Shown here: piece after piece, positions 1 to 12,298 of the stretch
How positions within the stretch are numbered: the first letter of the stretch is position 1
How the letters are laid out: each line of letters begins with the position of its first letter
Source: Dromiciops gliroides
Lineage: Eukaryota > Chordata > Mammalia > Microbiotheria > Microbiotheriidae
Reading direction: 5' to 3'
DNA length: 64,000 nt
NCBI RefSeq assembly: GCF_019393635.1
Contig: NC_057863.1
Span: forward strand, 646,636,660 to 646,700,659
The notes under the pieces: generated by a model
Seen by the model: the letters and a program-made list of their open reading frames with translations, nothing else
Told to the model about the DNA's origin: nothing
Database searches by the model: none
Translations under genes and position numbers: made by a program

Positions 1-1680
1 TTGGGGTCTTAGGCTGTGTTGCCGTTGCCTCAGGCTTGGGCACCGTTTGGGGCCTCGGCACTTTGGCACCATTGCCCCCTGCCCAGACCTTGCTTCAGGC
101 GGCCCCAGCCGAGCTCCAATGGAGCCGGGACTATGTGGCCATGACATCCCTGCCGCCAAGAGTGGGGAGACCAGCGGGAGCATCGTGGCTGTTGTGGATG
201 TGCAGTTTGATGAGGGCCTCCCTCCCATCCTCAACGCCCTGCAAGTGCAGGACAGGGAGACCAGGCTGGTTCTGTAGGTCGCCCAGCATCTGGGTCTGGA
301 CCATTGCTATGGATGGTACTGAAGGATTGGTGAGAGGGCAAAAGGTCCTGGATTCTGGCACCCTGCTCAAAATTCCTGTGGGGCTTGAGACGCTGGTTAG
401 AGTCATGAATGTGATTGGAGAGTTTATCAATGAAAGGGGGGCCAGTCAAGACCAAACAGTTTGCTGCTATTCATGCTGATGCTCCTTAGCTCATAGAGAT
501 GAGTATGGAGCAAGAAATCCTGGTCTCTGGCATCAAAGTTGTGGGTCTTTTGGCCCCCTATGCCAAGGGTGGCAAGATTGGTCTTGGTGGTGCTGGTGTG
601 GGTAAGACTATTGATTATGGAGCTAATCAACAATATTGCCAAGGCCTATGGTGCTTATTCTGTGTTTGCTGGTGTTGGTAAACGGACCCAGGAAGTCAAT
701 GACTTGTACCAAGAGATGATTGAGTCTGGGGTCATTAATCAGAAGGATACCACTTCCAAGGTAGCCTTGGTATATGGACAGATGAATGAACCACCTGGTG
801 CTCGGGCTCAGGTAACCTTGACTGGCCTCACTGTGGCTGAATACTTCAGAGACCAAGAGGGTCAAGATGTACTGCTTTTCATTGATAATATCTTTTGATT
901 CACTCAGGCTGGCTCAGAGGTGTCTGATTTACTAGGTAGAATCCCCTCTGCTGTGGGTTACCAGCCCACCTTGGCCACTGTTATGGGTACCCTGCAACAA
1001 AGAATTACCACAACCAAGAAGGGTTCTATCACCTCTGTGCAGGCCATCTATGTGCCTGCTGATGACTTGACTGACCCTGCTCCTGGCACCACCTTTGCCC
1101 ACTTGGATGCTACCACTGTGCTGTCTGGGGCCATTGCTGAGCTGGGCATTTACCCTGCCATGGATCCTTTGGACCCCACATCCCGAATCATGGACCCCAA
1201 CATTGTTGGCAATGAGCACTATGATGTTGCCCGTGCTAGGCAAAAGATTCTGCAGGACTATATGTCACTTCAGGACATCATTGCTATCCTTGATATGGAT
1301 GAGTTGTCTGAAGAAGACAAGTTGACAGAGTCTTGGGCTCGGGAAAATCCAGCGTTTCTTGTCACAGCCCTTCCAGGTTGCTGAAGTATTCACGGGACAC
1401 ATGGGGAAATTGGTACCCCTGAAAGAAACCATTAAGGGATTCCAACAGGTCTTGGCAGGTCAGTATGACCATCTCCCTGAGCAGGCCTTCTACATGGTAG
1501 GACCCATTGAAGAAGCTGTGACAAAAACTGGGAAGCTGGCTGAAGAGCCCTCTGGAGGAGTCACCTTCACCTGCCACACAGCCTTCAATTTCAGTTGTCT
1601 GAGCAAAGTACACAAGAACTTTCATTGGAAAAGCTTGTATTGTCTGAAGAATATTTAAACTTTGAATAAAATGTACATCT
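1..1680 (+). pseudogene. ATP5F1B: ATP synthase beta subunit processed pseudogene
   Basis: This is an intronless, near full-length copy of the mitochondrial F1-ATPase catalytic beta subunit mRNA. The first bases already read into the presequence, so the start codon lies just left of the window. Recognisable pieces fall in several frames: the presequence and [18 protein letters not shown] segment (about 150-280), the [13 protein letters not shown] block (about 310-360), the P-loop GGAGVGKT (about 583-610), [16 protein letters not shown] (about 763-813), [15 protein letters not shown] (about 935-980) and the C-terminal [21 protein letters not shown] block (about 1365-1430). A 3' UTR ending in AATAAA (about 1664) follows. 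Frameshifts in the N-terminal third and just after the P-loop, plus an in-frame TGA where FIDNIF should continue with Arg (about 897), make it non-coding. The family is among the most conserved known, so the identification is secure. No intron and a polyadenylation signal indicate L1-mediated retroposition. Confidence 0.95.
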
Positions 1681-1842
1681 AAGCCCCCCCCCCCCAAAAT
1701 TTTTTTTTGAAGGCAGAGCCAAGATGGCGCAGAAAAGCCAGGAAGTTGCCTGAGCTCTCCTAAATTTCCCTCAAAAATAACATTAAATCAAGCCTCTAAA
1801 CAGATTCTGAAACTATAGAACCTACAAAAAGAGAGACAACTA

Positions 1843-2436
1843 TGAGGGCCAAAATTTGATATATGGAGCGTTAATTGGGTGACTCGCCAGAATATTGGGG
1901 TCCCGGAAATATGAGGGACCTTTAAGTTCACCCTCCCCTCTGAACTGCCCTTTTAAATATTTCTCCCAGGCCAATAAGAAAGGAGCCTTACAGCTTTAAT
2001 TCACAGAAGGATCAGATTTATTACTCAGGAATTAATTAAACAACAAAGGTGAAACCAAAGATAAGGAAATAGGGAAAAAAAGAAGAAATACTCTAAATTT
2101 AACCTATGCAATACCCAGATTGTTTCCAATTAAGCTAATTCAAAGGAATTTAGGGTTTTCCATAATTAAGTCACCAAAACCTGGAAAGTCTACCATTGCT
2201 CATGCAGTAAGGGAAGAAGCCCAAGAGAGATTGTTCTGGAAGAACCTCTGCCTCCCCTCATGGAGCGTACAATCTTCCTCCTTCAAAAGGGGAGGTCCTT
2301 CAAAAACTGCCTATAGAGAGTTCTCCTTCTGACCTCAGTAGTAAAGGTAACTTCAGGGTGGGCCAGGTGTGGCCCCTCCCAAATGAGTCAGCTAAAAACT
2401 GCAATAATAATTTTATCACAAATAATTTTTACCACA
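1843..2436 (+). repeat. Solo LTR, family A, inside L1 5' UTR
   Basis: A TG...CA-bounded block of 594 bp interrupts otherwise continuous L1 5' UTR sequence. Flanks are caacta and caacct, a 6-bp target duplication with one difference. A second member of the same family lies at 31247-31798 in the same orientation; shared blocks include ggagc(g/a)tta, ccaataagaaaggagcc and aaataatttttaccaca. Only the LTR is present, so it is a solo-LTR fossil. Family name not recognised. Confidence 0.7.
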
Positions 2437-3206
2437 CAACCTTCCAACTTGAGATAACTTAGAAGACTTTAGGAAAGGTCAGTCTCACTCGGGCAAAAGG
2501 GGAGCGCAGTGCAGCTCAGAGAGCACAGCTTAGCATGGAGGAGGTCTGGGCAAGTCAGCAGGAAGCTCTTGGCCACAGCAGACTAGCTGTGGCCCTTTTA
2601 TCCTGGCTCAGCAGCCAGTTGTGAGATACACCAGCACCAGCTGAGAGGGCAGGCTGCCAGCTAGAAGGCCACACACAGGACAGGCCTGACTGGGCCAGGC
2701 CATCCCAGTGCCTGGAACAAGCCCAGGGAGCAAGTCCAAGACAGTGAGAAATCCACAAGCCATAGAGGCCTCAGAGCAGAAAGCCAGTGACACAGCCCCA
2801 TCCCCCAGCACAAGAAACTTGAAACAATGACCCTTCTGCCCCAGAAGCAGACCTCAACTTTAAAAAAATAAGCTGCAGTATGAGTAAGAAACAAAAAAGA
2901 TCTCTTATCATTGAGAGCTTCTGTGTTGATAGGGAAGAACTAAACACAAACTCAGATGAGGACAAAACTCTCAAATTGCCTACATGTGAAGCCTCAAGAG
3001 GGAAAAAGCCTTCTTGGAAGAGCTCAAAAAGGATTTTAAAAATCAATTGAGAGAGGTAGAAGAAAAAATGGGGAGAGAAATGAAAGCCACACAAGAAAAT
3101 TATGAAAAAAGTCAGCAGCTTGGAAAAGGAGGCACAAAGAAACAACAGCTTGGAAAAGGAGGCACAAAGATTGACTGAAGAAAACAATTCCTTAAAAAAT
3201 TCATTT

Positions 3207-3546
3207 CTCATAGTTCCAAAGGACTCATGATGAAAAATGCTCTCCAAATCCAGAAGAAAAAAAAAAAGAACTGTAAGTGTAGATGCAGAATGAAGCATAC
3301 TATTCCTTTTTTTTGGTTGTTGTTTTTCTTCTTTAGGTTGTTCCTTTTTTCTCTCATTCTTCTTTCACAGCATGACTATTACAGAAATATGTTTAATGTG
3401 ATTGTACTTATATAACCTATATCAGATTACTTGCTGTCTTGGGGAGGAGGGAGAGGAGAAAAATTTGAAACTAGAAATCTTATAAAAACAAATGTTGAAA
3501 ATTATTTCTATATGCAACTGGAAAATAATAAAATACTTTTATGGGG
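3207..3546 (+). mobile_element. 5'-truncated L1 3'-UTR insertion in L1 ORF1
   Basis: This is the terminal 340 bp of the common L1 subfamily, from 'tccaaaggactcatgatg' to 'aataaaatactttta'. It interrupts the ORF1 of the L1 at 1711-4150. A 12-bp target-site duplication, aaaaattcattt, occurs at 3195-3206 and 3547-3558, so this is a separate later insertion rather than a rearranged end of the host L1. Confidence 0.85.
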
Positions 3547-3621
3547 AAAAATTCATTTGGCCAAATGGAAAAGGAGGTGCAAAAGCTTACTGAAGAAAAC
3601 AGTGCCTTAAAAATTCAAATT

Positions 3622-3773
3622 GGGGGGCAGCTAGGTGGTGCAGTGGATAGAGCACCGGCCCTGGAGTCAGGAGTACCTGAGTTCAAATCCAGCCTCAGAC
3701 ACTTAACACTTACTAGCTGTGTGACCCTGGGCAAGTTACTTAACCCCAATTGCCTCACTAAAAAAAAAAAAAA
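3622..3773 (+). mobile_element. CORE-SINE (WSINE1-like), full length
   Basis: Head ggggcagctaggtgg, tail gcaagttacttaacccc, then poly(A). It is nested in L1 ORF1 with target duplication aaaattcaaattg on both sides. Confidence 0.93.
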
Positions 3774-4150
3774 ATTCAAATTGAACAGATGGAAGCTAAT
3801 TACTCCATGGGACACCAGGAATCAGTCAAACAGAATCAAAAGACTGAAAAAATAGAAGAAAACATGAAATACCTCACTGGAAAGACAACTGATCTGGAAA
3901 ATAGATCCAGGAGAGGCAATTTGAGAATTATTGGACTGCCTGAAAGCCATGATCAGAAAAAGATTCTAGACACCATATTCTAGGAAATTATCAAGGAGAA
4001 CTGCCCTGGTATTATAGAATCAGAGGATAAATCATCATTGAAAGAATCCACTGATCACCTCATGAAAGAGATCCCATAAGGAAAGCTCCAAGGAATATTG
4101 TAGCCAAATTCCAGAATTATCAGGTGAAGGAGAAAATACTCCAATGAAAC

Positions 4151-4603
4151 AGCCTGTGCTTCAGATCTGGGGAACATGAAAGGGGGCAGAAGGAGAGATG
4201 GACGACAGGAGGCAGTTTTTTCTAAAATGCAGCAAGCTCTACTCTATTTTCCAGGTTGTCAGTTCTCTTATAGTGAAACAAAACATAAATTTGTGAGAAC
4301 ATTTTTGAATAAAAAACCATTCATCAAATTATAACTGACAGTTACAGCATATTCCTAGGAACGGCTACAAGACAATGAGACCACCTGGCTTCTTGTTTAA
4401 CATTACGGCCATGAGAATTTTTCCTCCTAGCATTTTGTTATTCTGTCTTCCTCACTCCCTGTCCCTGATTCTCGGAACATTTTAACCCGACCCTTGACAT
4501 GCCTAAAGGTTTGGACTATTGCCTGAAACACTTTTAATCATTCCTCCTTAAACCTAAGTGTTTGGGCATAACACTGGGGAGGGGAACTTCAGAAAAGGCC
4601 TCT
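4151..4603. other. Unassigned 450-bp block, possibly LTR-like
   Basis: L1 ORF1 similarity stops at about 4150 and a SINE starts at 4604. The block between holds no convincing ORF. It has a 'tgtgcttcagatctgggg' start and an AATAAA at about 4309, which would suit a retroviral LTR, but I could not match it to the other LTRs here. Confidence 0.3.
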
Positions 4604-4754
4604 GGGGGCAGCTAGGTGGCGCAGTGGATAGAGCACTGGCCCTGGAGTCAGGAGAACCTGAGTTCAAATCCAGCCTCAGACACTTAACACTTACTAGCTA
4701 TGTGACCTTGGGCAAGTCACTTAACCCCAATTGCCTCACTAAAAAAAAAAAAAA
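4604..4754 (+). mobile_element. CORE-SINE (WSINE1-like)
   Basis: Complete head-to-tail SINE with poly(A). Confidence 0.93.
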
Positions 4755-4759
4755 GAATT

Positions 4760-5146
4760 ACTTTGAGGGAATAAGGTATTTGGACTATAATAAATAACCC
4801 AAATCAACTATAAATGATATATGAAGGAAGATGCTATCTCCATCCAGAGAATGAACTGGTAAATAGAAATGTATGTAATATAATTGTATATATATATGTA
4901 TGTATGTATGTATATGTATGTTTATACAACCCACGCCTATTTCTGTTTAATTGTAGTCATCCTTAGGTTGCTGGGGTGTGGGAGGGAAGAAAAAAATTTA
5001 CACGATAATTTTGTTTTCTATTTGAAAGGAATAGCAAGTTGTGCATAGTTGATGTAACTTTCATCTGAAATGATTTTTCTTGTTGTACGGTGTTATAGAA
5101 GTACTTGTTTTATTCTATAAATTTAAAATAAAATTTAAATAATGTT
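4760..5146 (+). mobile_element. LINE 3' end, second L1-like subfamily
   Basis: It shares its order of blocks (gatgccatctacatccagag, AT/GT microsatellite, 'tttacatgataa', 'aatagcaagttgt', 'atggaaatgcttgtttt') with 14190-14430 and 47990-48275. These differ from the main L1 3' UTR. A (GTAT)n microsatellite at about 4886-4922 is part of it. Family name not recognised. Confidence 0.65.
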
Positions 5147-5149
5147 CTG

Positions 5150-5305
5150 CTAATTTTTCCTTACAATAACCTTCCCAATTAGGTGAGAGGACATTGAGGC
5201 AAACAGAGGGTAAGTTTCTTACCAAGGAGAATACAGCTAGTAACTGTAACTCAGGCATTCCTGCTTTGAAGCCCAGGGCTTTCTCCACTGCATTAACAGC
5301 TCTCT
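5150..5305 (+). mobile_element. MIR-type SINE fragment
   Basis: The 'ggacattgaggcaaacagaggg...cagctagtaactg' core typical of old MIR/Ther1 SINEs is visible but diverged. Confidence 0.6.
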
Positions 5306-5737
5306 TTAATTTTTAGAGAGTGGGATCTTTGGAATGAATCCATTTTCTATGGAGAAGGTGCATGAAGCCCAAATTTTCATTTTCCAAGGTCTTTGTTGAT
5401 CAGGCTCAAGGCTGTGCTGGGCCATTAACCCTTTTTTTACCCACTTTTGGGATTAGAAGTTTCTCCCAGAATGGAACATAACTGAAGAAAAGGATAAGAC
5501 TGGAGGGTGGGGGGGCTTTGGCAGGGTATGGGGTTTGGTTATTTCTCAGAACTGGTTGTAGAAAACATGCTATTTGGGGTTACTTGCATTACAAACACTA
5601 ACAGGGGAGTATAGACTCACATGTGTCAACATAAGGGGGTGATCCTCAAAATGAAGTGGCCCTGCATCCTCTCCTTTCCCTAAAGAGAACTAAATTGCAA
5701 GTTTCTCTCCATCCTCATCTCTGATTTCCTTACCCAG

Positions 5738-5833
5738 GGATTCCAGTTTCCAGAGAAGATGTGATCTCTTATTTTGAGCAAAGGGAAGCACCAGGAATAT
5801 TGGAGCCAGTAGCCCTGAGGAGCTGTTGTCCAG
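5738..5833 (+). CDS. KRAB B-box exon of a zinc-finger gene
   Basis: This is a 96-bp exon bounded by a pyrimidine tract with CAG acceptor (5735-5737) and a GTGAGT donor (5834-5839). In phase 1 it reads IPVSREDVISYFEQREAPGI (first 20 residues) followed by LEPVALRSCCP. This matches the KRAB B-box pattern (PVSKPDVISQLEQGEEPW). KRAB boxes recruit TRIM28/KAP1 to silence chromatin; the A-box does the binding and the B-box strengthens it. The exon ends in phase 1, exactly what the finger exon at 9960 needs, so the two form one transcript in frame. No A-box exon was found between the left edge and here; it must lie further left or be lost. Confidence 0.8.
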
Positions 5834-6084
5834 GTGAGTGAGGTGAAGGCAAGTTTAAGAGAGTAGTGATTACAAGAGACCTCTAGGGGTTGTGGTGAAG
5901 CAAATGCTAGATCTGAGGGCAGGAAACCTTGGAATTTGTTTTCAGATATTTCTTAGCAGCAGCATCCTGGGCTAATCACTGAGCTTCATTTTCCTAATCT
6001 GTAAAACGAAGGGGTCGGACTCCACGTCCTTTTATCTGGCTTTCAGGGATCATGTATGATCCTGTAAGAAGTCCTTGTCTGTAA

Positions 6085-6957
6085 TTTGCGGGCATGCATA
6101 AAACTGCATACCTTCTGTCCCAGCAATACCACTACTAGGTCTGTATCCCAAAGAGATTATAAAAAAGGGGAAAGGACCCACATGTACAAAAATATTTATA
6201 GCTGCTCTTTTGTGGTGGCAAAGAATTGGAAATTGAGGTGCTACCCATCAACTCAGGAATGGCTGGACAAGTTGTGGTATATGAATGTAATGGAATGTTA
6301 TTGTGCTGTAAGAAACAATAAGCAGGCGGGTTTCAGAAGAACCTATACTTATGTAAATTGAAGCTGAGTGAAATAAGCAGAACCAAGAGAACTTTGTACA
6401 CAGTCACAGCAACATTGTGTGATGATCAACTGTAATAGACTTAACTCTTCTCAGCAATATAGTGATCCAAGATATAATTCCAAAGGACACATGATGGGAA
6501 ATGTTCACCACATGCAGAAAAAAGAACTGTGAAATCTGGATGCAGATTAAACCATGCTCTTTCTTCTTTTTTTTTTTCTTTTTTAAGGTTTTGCCCTTTT
6601 GTTTTTATTTTTCTTTCACAACATGACAAATGCACATATTTTTTTGTGTGTTGGGCAATGAGGGTTAAGTGACTTGCCCAGGGTCACACAGCTAGTAGTC
6701 TCAAGTGTCTGAGGCTGGATTTGATCTCAGGTCCTCCTGAATCCAGGCTCAGTGCTTTATCCACTGTGCCACCTTACTACCCCATGCAGATATATTTTAA
6801 ATGTGATTGTACATATATAATTTCTATCATATTGCTTTCTGTCTTGAGGAAGGGAGAGGGAAAGAAGGGAGTGAGACAAATCTGGAATTAGAAATCTTAT
6901 AAAAATAATGTCCAAAGTTGAAAACTAATAATAAAATACTTTTATAATTAAAAAAAA
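6085..6957 (+). mobile_element. L1, 5'-truncated, ORF2 C-terminus plus 3' UTR
   Basis: The C-terminal ORF2 block (QQYHY..VCIPKRL, then VVVYECNGMLLCCKK in another frame, then SRTKRTLYTV) precedes the standard 3' UTR and AATAAA tail. A SINE is nested at 6640-6783. Confidence 0.85.
6640..6783 (-). mobile_element. CORE-SINE, antisense, nested in L1
   Basis: Poly(T) start, 'gggttaagtgacttgccc' body, diverged 'accttactacccc' end. The flanks atgcacatat/atgcagatat look like the target duplication. Confidence 0.88.
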
Positions 6958-7009
6958 ATCTGTGGCCATGGAATTCTCCTGGAAGTTCATAAAGAGATTA
7001 GGTTATCCA

Positions 7010-8163
7010 TTAAAAGCTCTCTCTTACAGTGCCTATTACATGTAAGGCCCTGTGCTAAGCAACATGGAGACAAAGAGGTGCAAGGCACTTCTCCTGTTCT
7101 TATGAAGCTCACAGTCTAGTTGGGCAGACAACAAGCCAACAACTCTGTAGAAATATGCTGTGGGCAGAATAAACTGGAGGTGGTCAGGAGAGGGAAGGCC
7201 CTACACTTACAGGGGAATGGGAAATTATTGAGGAATGTGGGCTCCAGTTGCGGCTTCAGGGAAGGCAGGGGGAGGATTCTTGGCAACAGCGATAGGGAGG
7301 AAAACCCATGGAGTCAGGAAGTGGAGTGTTCTGATCACAGAACAGAAAAGAGGCCCATATCACTAGATTGTACCATATAATGGGGAAACAGGTTGAAAGA
7401 AGACTGGAAGGGTAGCAGAGGGATAGGTGAAGAAGTGCTCACACAGCCCTTCAGAGGATTTTATATTTGATCCTTTTGCTGGGGAGCCACTAGAGTAGGG
7501 TGTGGCATGGTCAGTTAAGAGCTTTAGGAAGATGGACTTCACAACTGGGGTGAGGAATAACTGGATTGGGAGGAGACTTGGGGCAAATGGACCAACCATC
7601 AGGCTCTTCCAGTATCGCAGATGGGAGAAGATTGGGTCCTGAAGGAAGACAGGGACAGTGTTGGAAGAGAGATTTGGTTACAAAGGAGGACTCACAGGAC
7701 TTTGCAAGAGATTGAATATGGGGGTAAGAAGTGTGAATGTGTGAGAGGCAGTGAGATGTAAGACTGGACCATTGGAAGGATCCCTCAGAGAGCATCAGGA
7801 AAGTAGAAAGACACAAGCATGGGGGAAAAGAGAGTTTCATTTTGGAGACAGTAGAAAGATAACCAACAGAGAGTAATGTCACTAAAACCTAGAGAGAAGA
7901 GTGTGAAGAAATGGTGGTGATTGACAGTGTTAAAGCCTGCAGAGAAGTCAAGGAAGAGGATCAAGAAATGGCCATTGAATTGATTGATTTCAAGATTATT
8001 GGTAATCCTGGAAGAAAAGGTTTCAGGTGGATTATGAAGTGGGGCAGAGAGTTTCAGAGAAAGCTCAGGAAAGGCATTGGAGACACCCATTCTAAATGGC
8101 AATTTCCAGCTATTGAACAGCATCTCATGAGGAGGCATGGATCAAGTTAGAGTGCTCTGATAT
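7010..8163 (-). mobile_element. L2 LINE, antisense
   Basis: The minus strand at 7785-8138 reads a diverged reverse-transcriptase block (LFLDFSAGFNTVNHH..., compare the L2 pattern LLDLSAAFDTVDH). Plus-strand phrases such as 'ctcacagtctagttgggcagaca' and 'gtgttaaagcctgcagagaagtcaagg' are complement of the L2 ORF2 and 3' end. The copy is old and broken by many stops. Confidence 0.75.
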
Positions 8164-8175
8164 AAAAGTGCTTTT

Positions 8176-8515
8176 CTTTTTTTTTAATTTTCCAATTACA
8201 TGTAAAAGCAAATTTTGACATCAATTAAAAAAACAACAACTTTGTGTTCCAACTTCTTTTCCTCCCTTCCCACCCCCCAGGCCAAGAACTCAAGCAGTTC
8301 AATATAAATTATACATGAGTAGTCATGGAAAACATCTCTACATTAGCTAGGTTATGAGAAAAAACAGATAAAAACAAAGCTGCAGAATAAGGAATTGTCC
8401 AAAAAAATGTGTATCAGTCTGTTTTCAGATAACATCAGTTCTTTCTTTGTAGATGGATGCAATTTTCATATGTTTTTCAGAGTTATATTGGATCATTGCC
8501 TTGCTGAAAATAACC
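8176..8515 (-). mobile_element. L1/HAL1-type 3' UTR fragment, antisense
   Basis: The poly(T)-led fragment runs from 'attttccaattacatgta' to 'gccttgctgaaaata', the complement of the same segment that ends the HAL1-like element at 20622-23871. Target duplication aaaagtgctttt lies at 8164-8175 and 8516-8527. It is inserted in older L2 sequence. Confidence 0.85.
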
Positions 8516-8527
8516 AAAAGTGCTTTT

Positions 8528-9130
8528 ATTTGAGGCAATAGGGGAGGAGTCATTAGTGTGGGAGAGATTGCAAGTTAGTGAAAAATGGGGTTACTAGAGG
8601 AAGCAATATGTTCACATGGAAGATGGAGTTGAATGGGACCATTTGTACACATAAGGGGGTTTGCTTTAGCAAGCTGAGGGATGATCTTGTCACCTGTGAC
8701 TGGGCCAAAGAGGAAAAGAAGGCATCTGATTGATGTGAGATGAGAGGATAAGATAGCCCTTGATAAAATGTCCAGGTCTTTGTTTTGTTTTTCAGTAAAA
8801 TAAGAGACTAAGTTCTCAGGTGAGTTGGTGTAGATGGTGATTGGGGCAGGAGCAGCCATAAGGAAGGGTTGGAGATGAATGAAAAGATTTAGAAAAGCTA
8901 CTGTGGGGAGTGGCCCAAGGAGTCCATTAGGGAGATGTCAAACCATTGCCTTGCCATAATGAGGGCCCAGATGAGATTAAGGAGCCTACATTTGTAGTAT
9001 AGGCAGCCTGGATTCATGATTTTCTCTCCCTCAGTCAGTAGCACATGAGTGTGGAGTAAAAGCTGCTGCCTTTTGTGGCTGAATCTCTGTCCCATTCTTG
9101 GAGAAATGTTGGCCAGGTGTATGGAGGTGA
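8528..9130 (-). mobile_element. Old L2-like sequence, antisense (continuation)
   Basis: This resumes the old repeat interrupted by the 8176-8515 insertion. Similarity is weaker than at 7010-8163, and the assignment rests partly on continuity. Confidence 0.45.
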
Positions 9131-10693
<1,563 letters not shown>

Positions 10694-10748
10694 GGAAAGT
10701 CTTTTACACAGAGGGCTTATCTCAATATACATCAGAGAATCCACGATG

Positions 10749-11155
10749 GAGAGTAATTATGCCCAAGACATTATTAAACTGCCCATACTCTTTGACCCTG
10801 CAATGCCACTATCATGTATATTTTGAAACATGATTTGCAAAAAGAGAAAAGAACCCCTTATGTCCTAAAATATTTATAGGAGCTCTCTTTGTGCTGAAAA
10901 AGAATTGGAAATTTCAGGGATACTGTCAATTGGGGAATGGTTGGACAAGTTGTGATATATGATTGTGATGGAATACCACTATGCTAGAAGAAATGATGAG
11001 CTTGTTGGTTTGGGGAAAACATGGGAAAATTTGCACAAAATAATGAAGAGCAAAATGAAGTGGTTCTGCTCACTTCACTATACATCAGTTCATGTCAGTC
11101 TTTCCAGGCCTTTTTGAAATCGTCCTGTTTGTCATTTCTTATAGCACAATAATAG
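10749..11155. mobile_element. L1 fragments, sense then antisense (fold-back)
   Basis: Sense ORF2 C-terminal sequence (KLPILFDPAMPLS...) occupies about 10749-11057 and lacks a 3' UTR. It is followed at about 11058-11155 by the complement of the same region ('ttctgctcacttcactat...cttatagcacaata'). The junction with the zinc-finger exon falls in 'tggagag', which is shared by the HTGE codons and the L1. Confidence 0.75.
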
Positions 11156-11400
11156 AGAATTAATATTACAAGGTGAGCTTTTACCAGGGAGGGGCTGAGG
11201 GACATGGCTTTGATTTTTGTCAGCACTCTCTTAGATCCTGCCACCTCCAGCAATCTGTACAAAAGAATCTATTTTCCACTTACTCCTTCCTGGTGGGGTG
11301 AATTCTTTGGACAACCTCAGAAATGTCCTTGAGAGACCTGGCTTTGAATATTTAAGCAACAAGGAGAGGATCTTTGGGTCCCATATATAAAAATCATTAT
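11156..11400. other. Unassigned sequence
   Basis: No ORF or known repeat recognised in this stretch. Confidence 0.4.
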
Positions 11401-11640
11401 TAACAAAATAATCTTTTTTCTCAAATATTGTCTTCCTTTGTGTCCTTTGTAGTTAATTTGGGTATTTATAATAGTCAAAATGACTTAATTGCTTAGAGTT
11501 GTTCTTGAAACAGCATTGCTATTACTATACACAATATTCTCTTAGGTCTTTTTTTTTTTTTAGGTAATGAGGGTTAAGTGACTTGCCCAGGGCCACAAGA
11601 GCTAGTATGGGTCAAGTGTTTGAGGCTGGATTTGAACTAT
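11401..11640 (+). repeat. Local duplication, copy 1
   Basis: The block 'aataatctttttt...aaatattgtcttcc', then 'gttcttgaaacagcattgct', then a truncated antisense SINE recurs in the same order at 13020-13280. The SINE part (about 11553-11638) is cut at 'gatttgaacta'. Confidence 0.75.
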
Positions 11641-11983
11641 TAATGGTTAGTGGTTCCTAGTTACTGTCTCTCTTGATGGTTAGAGTTGATAGGGACAAAC
11701 CCTCTTGGTTACTGTAAGAACACAAACCTTAGTTTCTCTGTTAATCCTTTTAGGTACTATTGAGAAATTATAAATTATAAAGAACAAGACTAGTCAAAAG
11801 GGGAATCTACATGAGTAACTAAAATGAAAAAAGGAGGAAGAAATATAGCAAAATGAGATAAAAGCAGGAGAGAAGTGCAAATTTCTAGAGAAACTAGAGT
11901 TAAAAGACTTGTCATCTAAATGGGATAAGGAATGCTCATTTCTTTGCAACACATGGAACTTCTACAAAAGTCAATCACTAGGA
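11641..11983. other. Unassigned sequence
   Basis: A/T-rich, no ORF, no repeat family recognised. Confidence 0.4.
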
Positions 11984-12138
11984 GGGACAGCTAGGTGGCG
12001 CAGTGGATGTAGCACCGGCCCTGGAGTCAGGAGGACCTGAGTTCAAATCTGACCTCAGACACTTAATACTTACTAGCTATGTGACCCTGGGCAAGTCACT
12101 TAAACCTCATTGCCCCCCCCACACACACACACAAAAAA
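11984..12138 (+). mobile_element. CORE-SINE with (AC)n tail
   Basis: Complete SINE; the tail is C-run plus (AC)n then A-run. Target duplication tcaa(t/g)cactagg on both sides. Confidence 0.92.
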
Positions 12139-12298
12139 TCAAGCACTAGGGCACAGATATAGAGCAAATGAGTGTAAAAAGGCAGAAATAATCAATACAT
12201 CATTTCATTCCATAATAAAGTTAGAATGGACATTGGTTCAGGCACCATAAAGAAAAGATGCAAACTGAAATGGAGAATTAAGTGACATTACATAATGA

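Larger units (their letters stand above)
1711..4150 (+). mobile_element. L1 LINE, 5' UTR and ORF1 part, with nested insertions
   Basis: The copy begins with the L1 5' end signature gcagagccaagatggcg and runs through a G/C-rich 5' UTR into an ORF1 start near 2884 (reads MSKKQKRSL...). ORF1 continues to about 4140 with the RRM-like block RRGNLRIIGLPESHDQKK (about 3913-3966). Nothing of ORF2 is present. It is interrupted by a solo LTR (1843-2436), an L1 3'-UTR fragment (3207-3546) and a SINE (3622-3773), and ORF1 has stops. The coiled-coil region carries three in-phase repeats built on a KEAQRLTEENNSLK-type unit. The start directly abuts the tail of the ATP5F1B pseudogene. Confidence 0.85.

Noticed and set aside
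1-1680. Intact ATP synthase gene or bacterial contamination
   Set aside because: Sequence is vertebrate mitochondrial beta subunit, intronless, frameshifted, with a mammalian-type 3' UTR.
4755-5737. KRAB A-box exon upstream of the B-box
   Set aside because: No DVAVDF/EEW-like reading in any frame; only LINE and MIR sequence.
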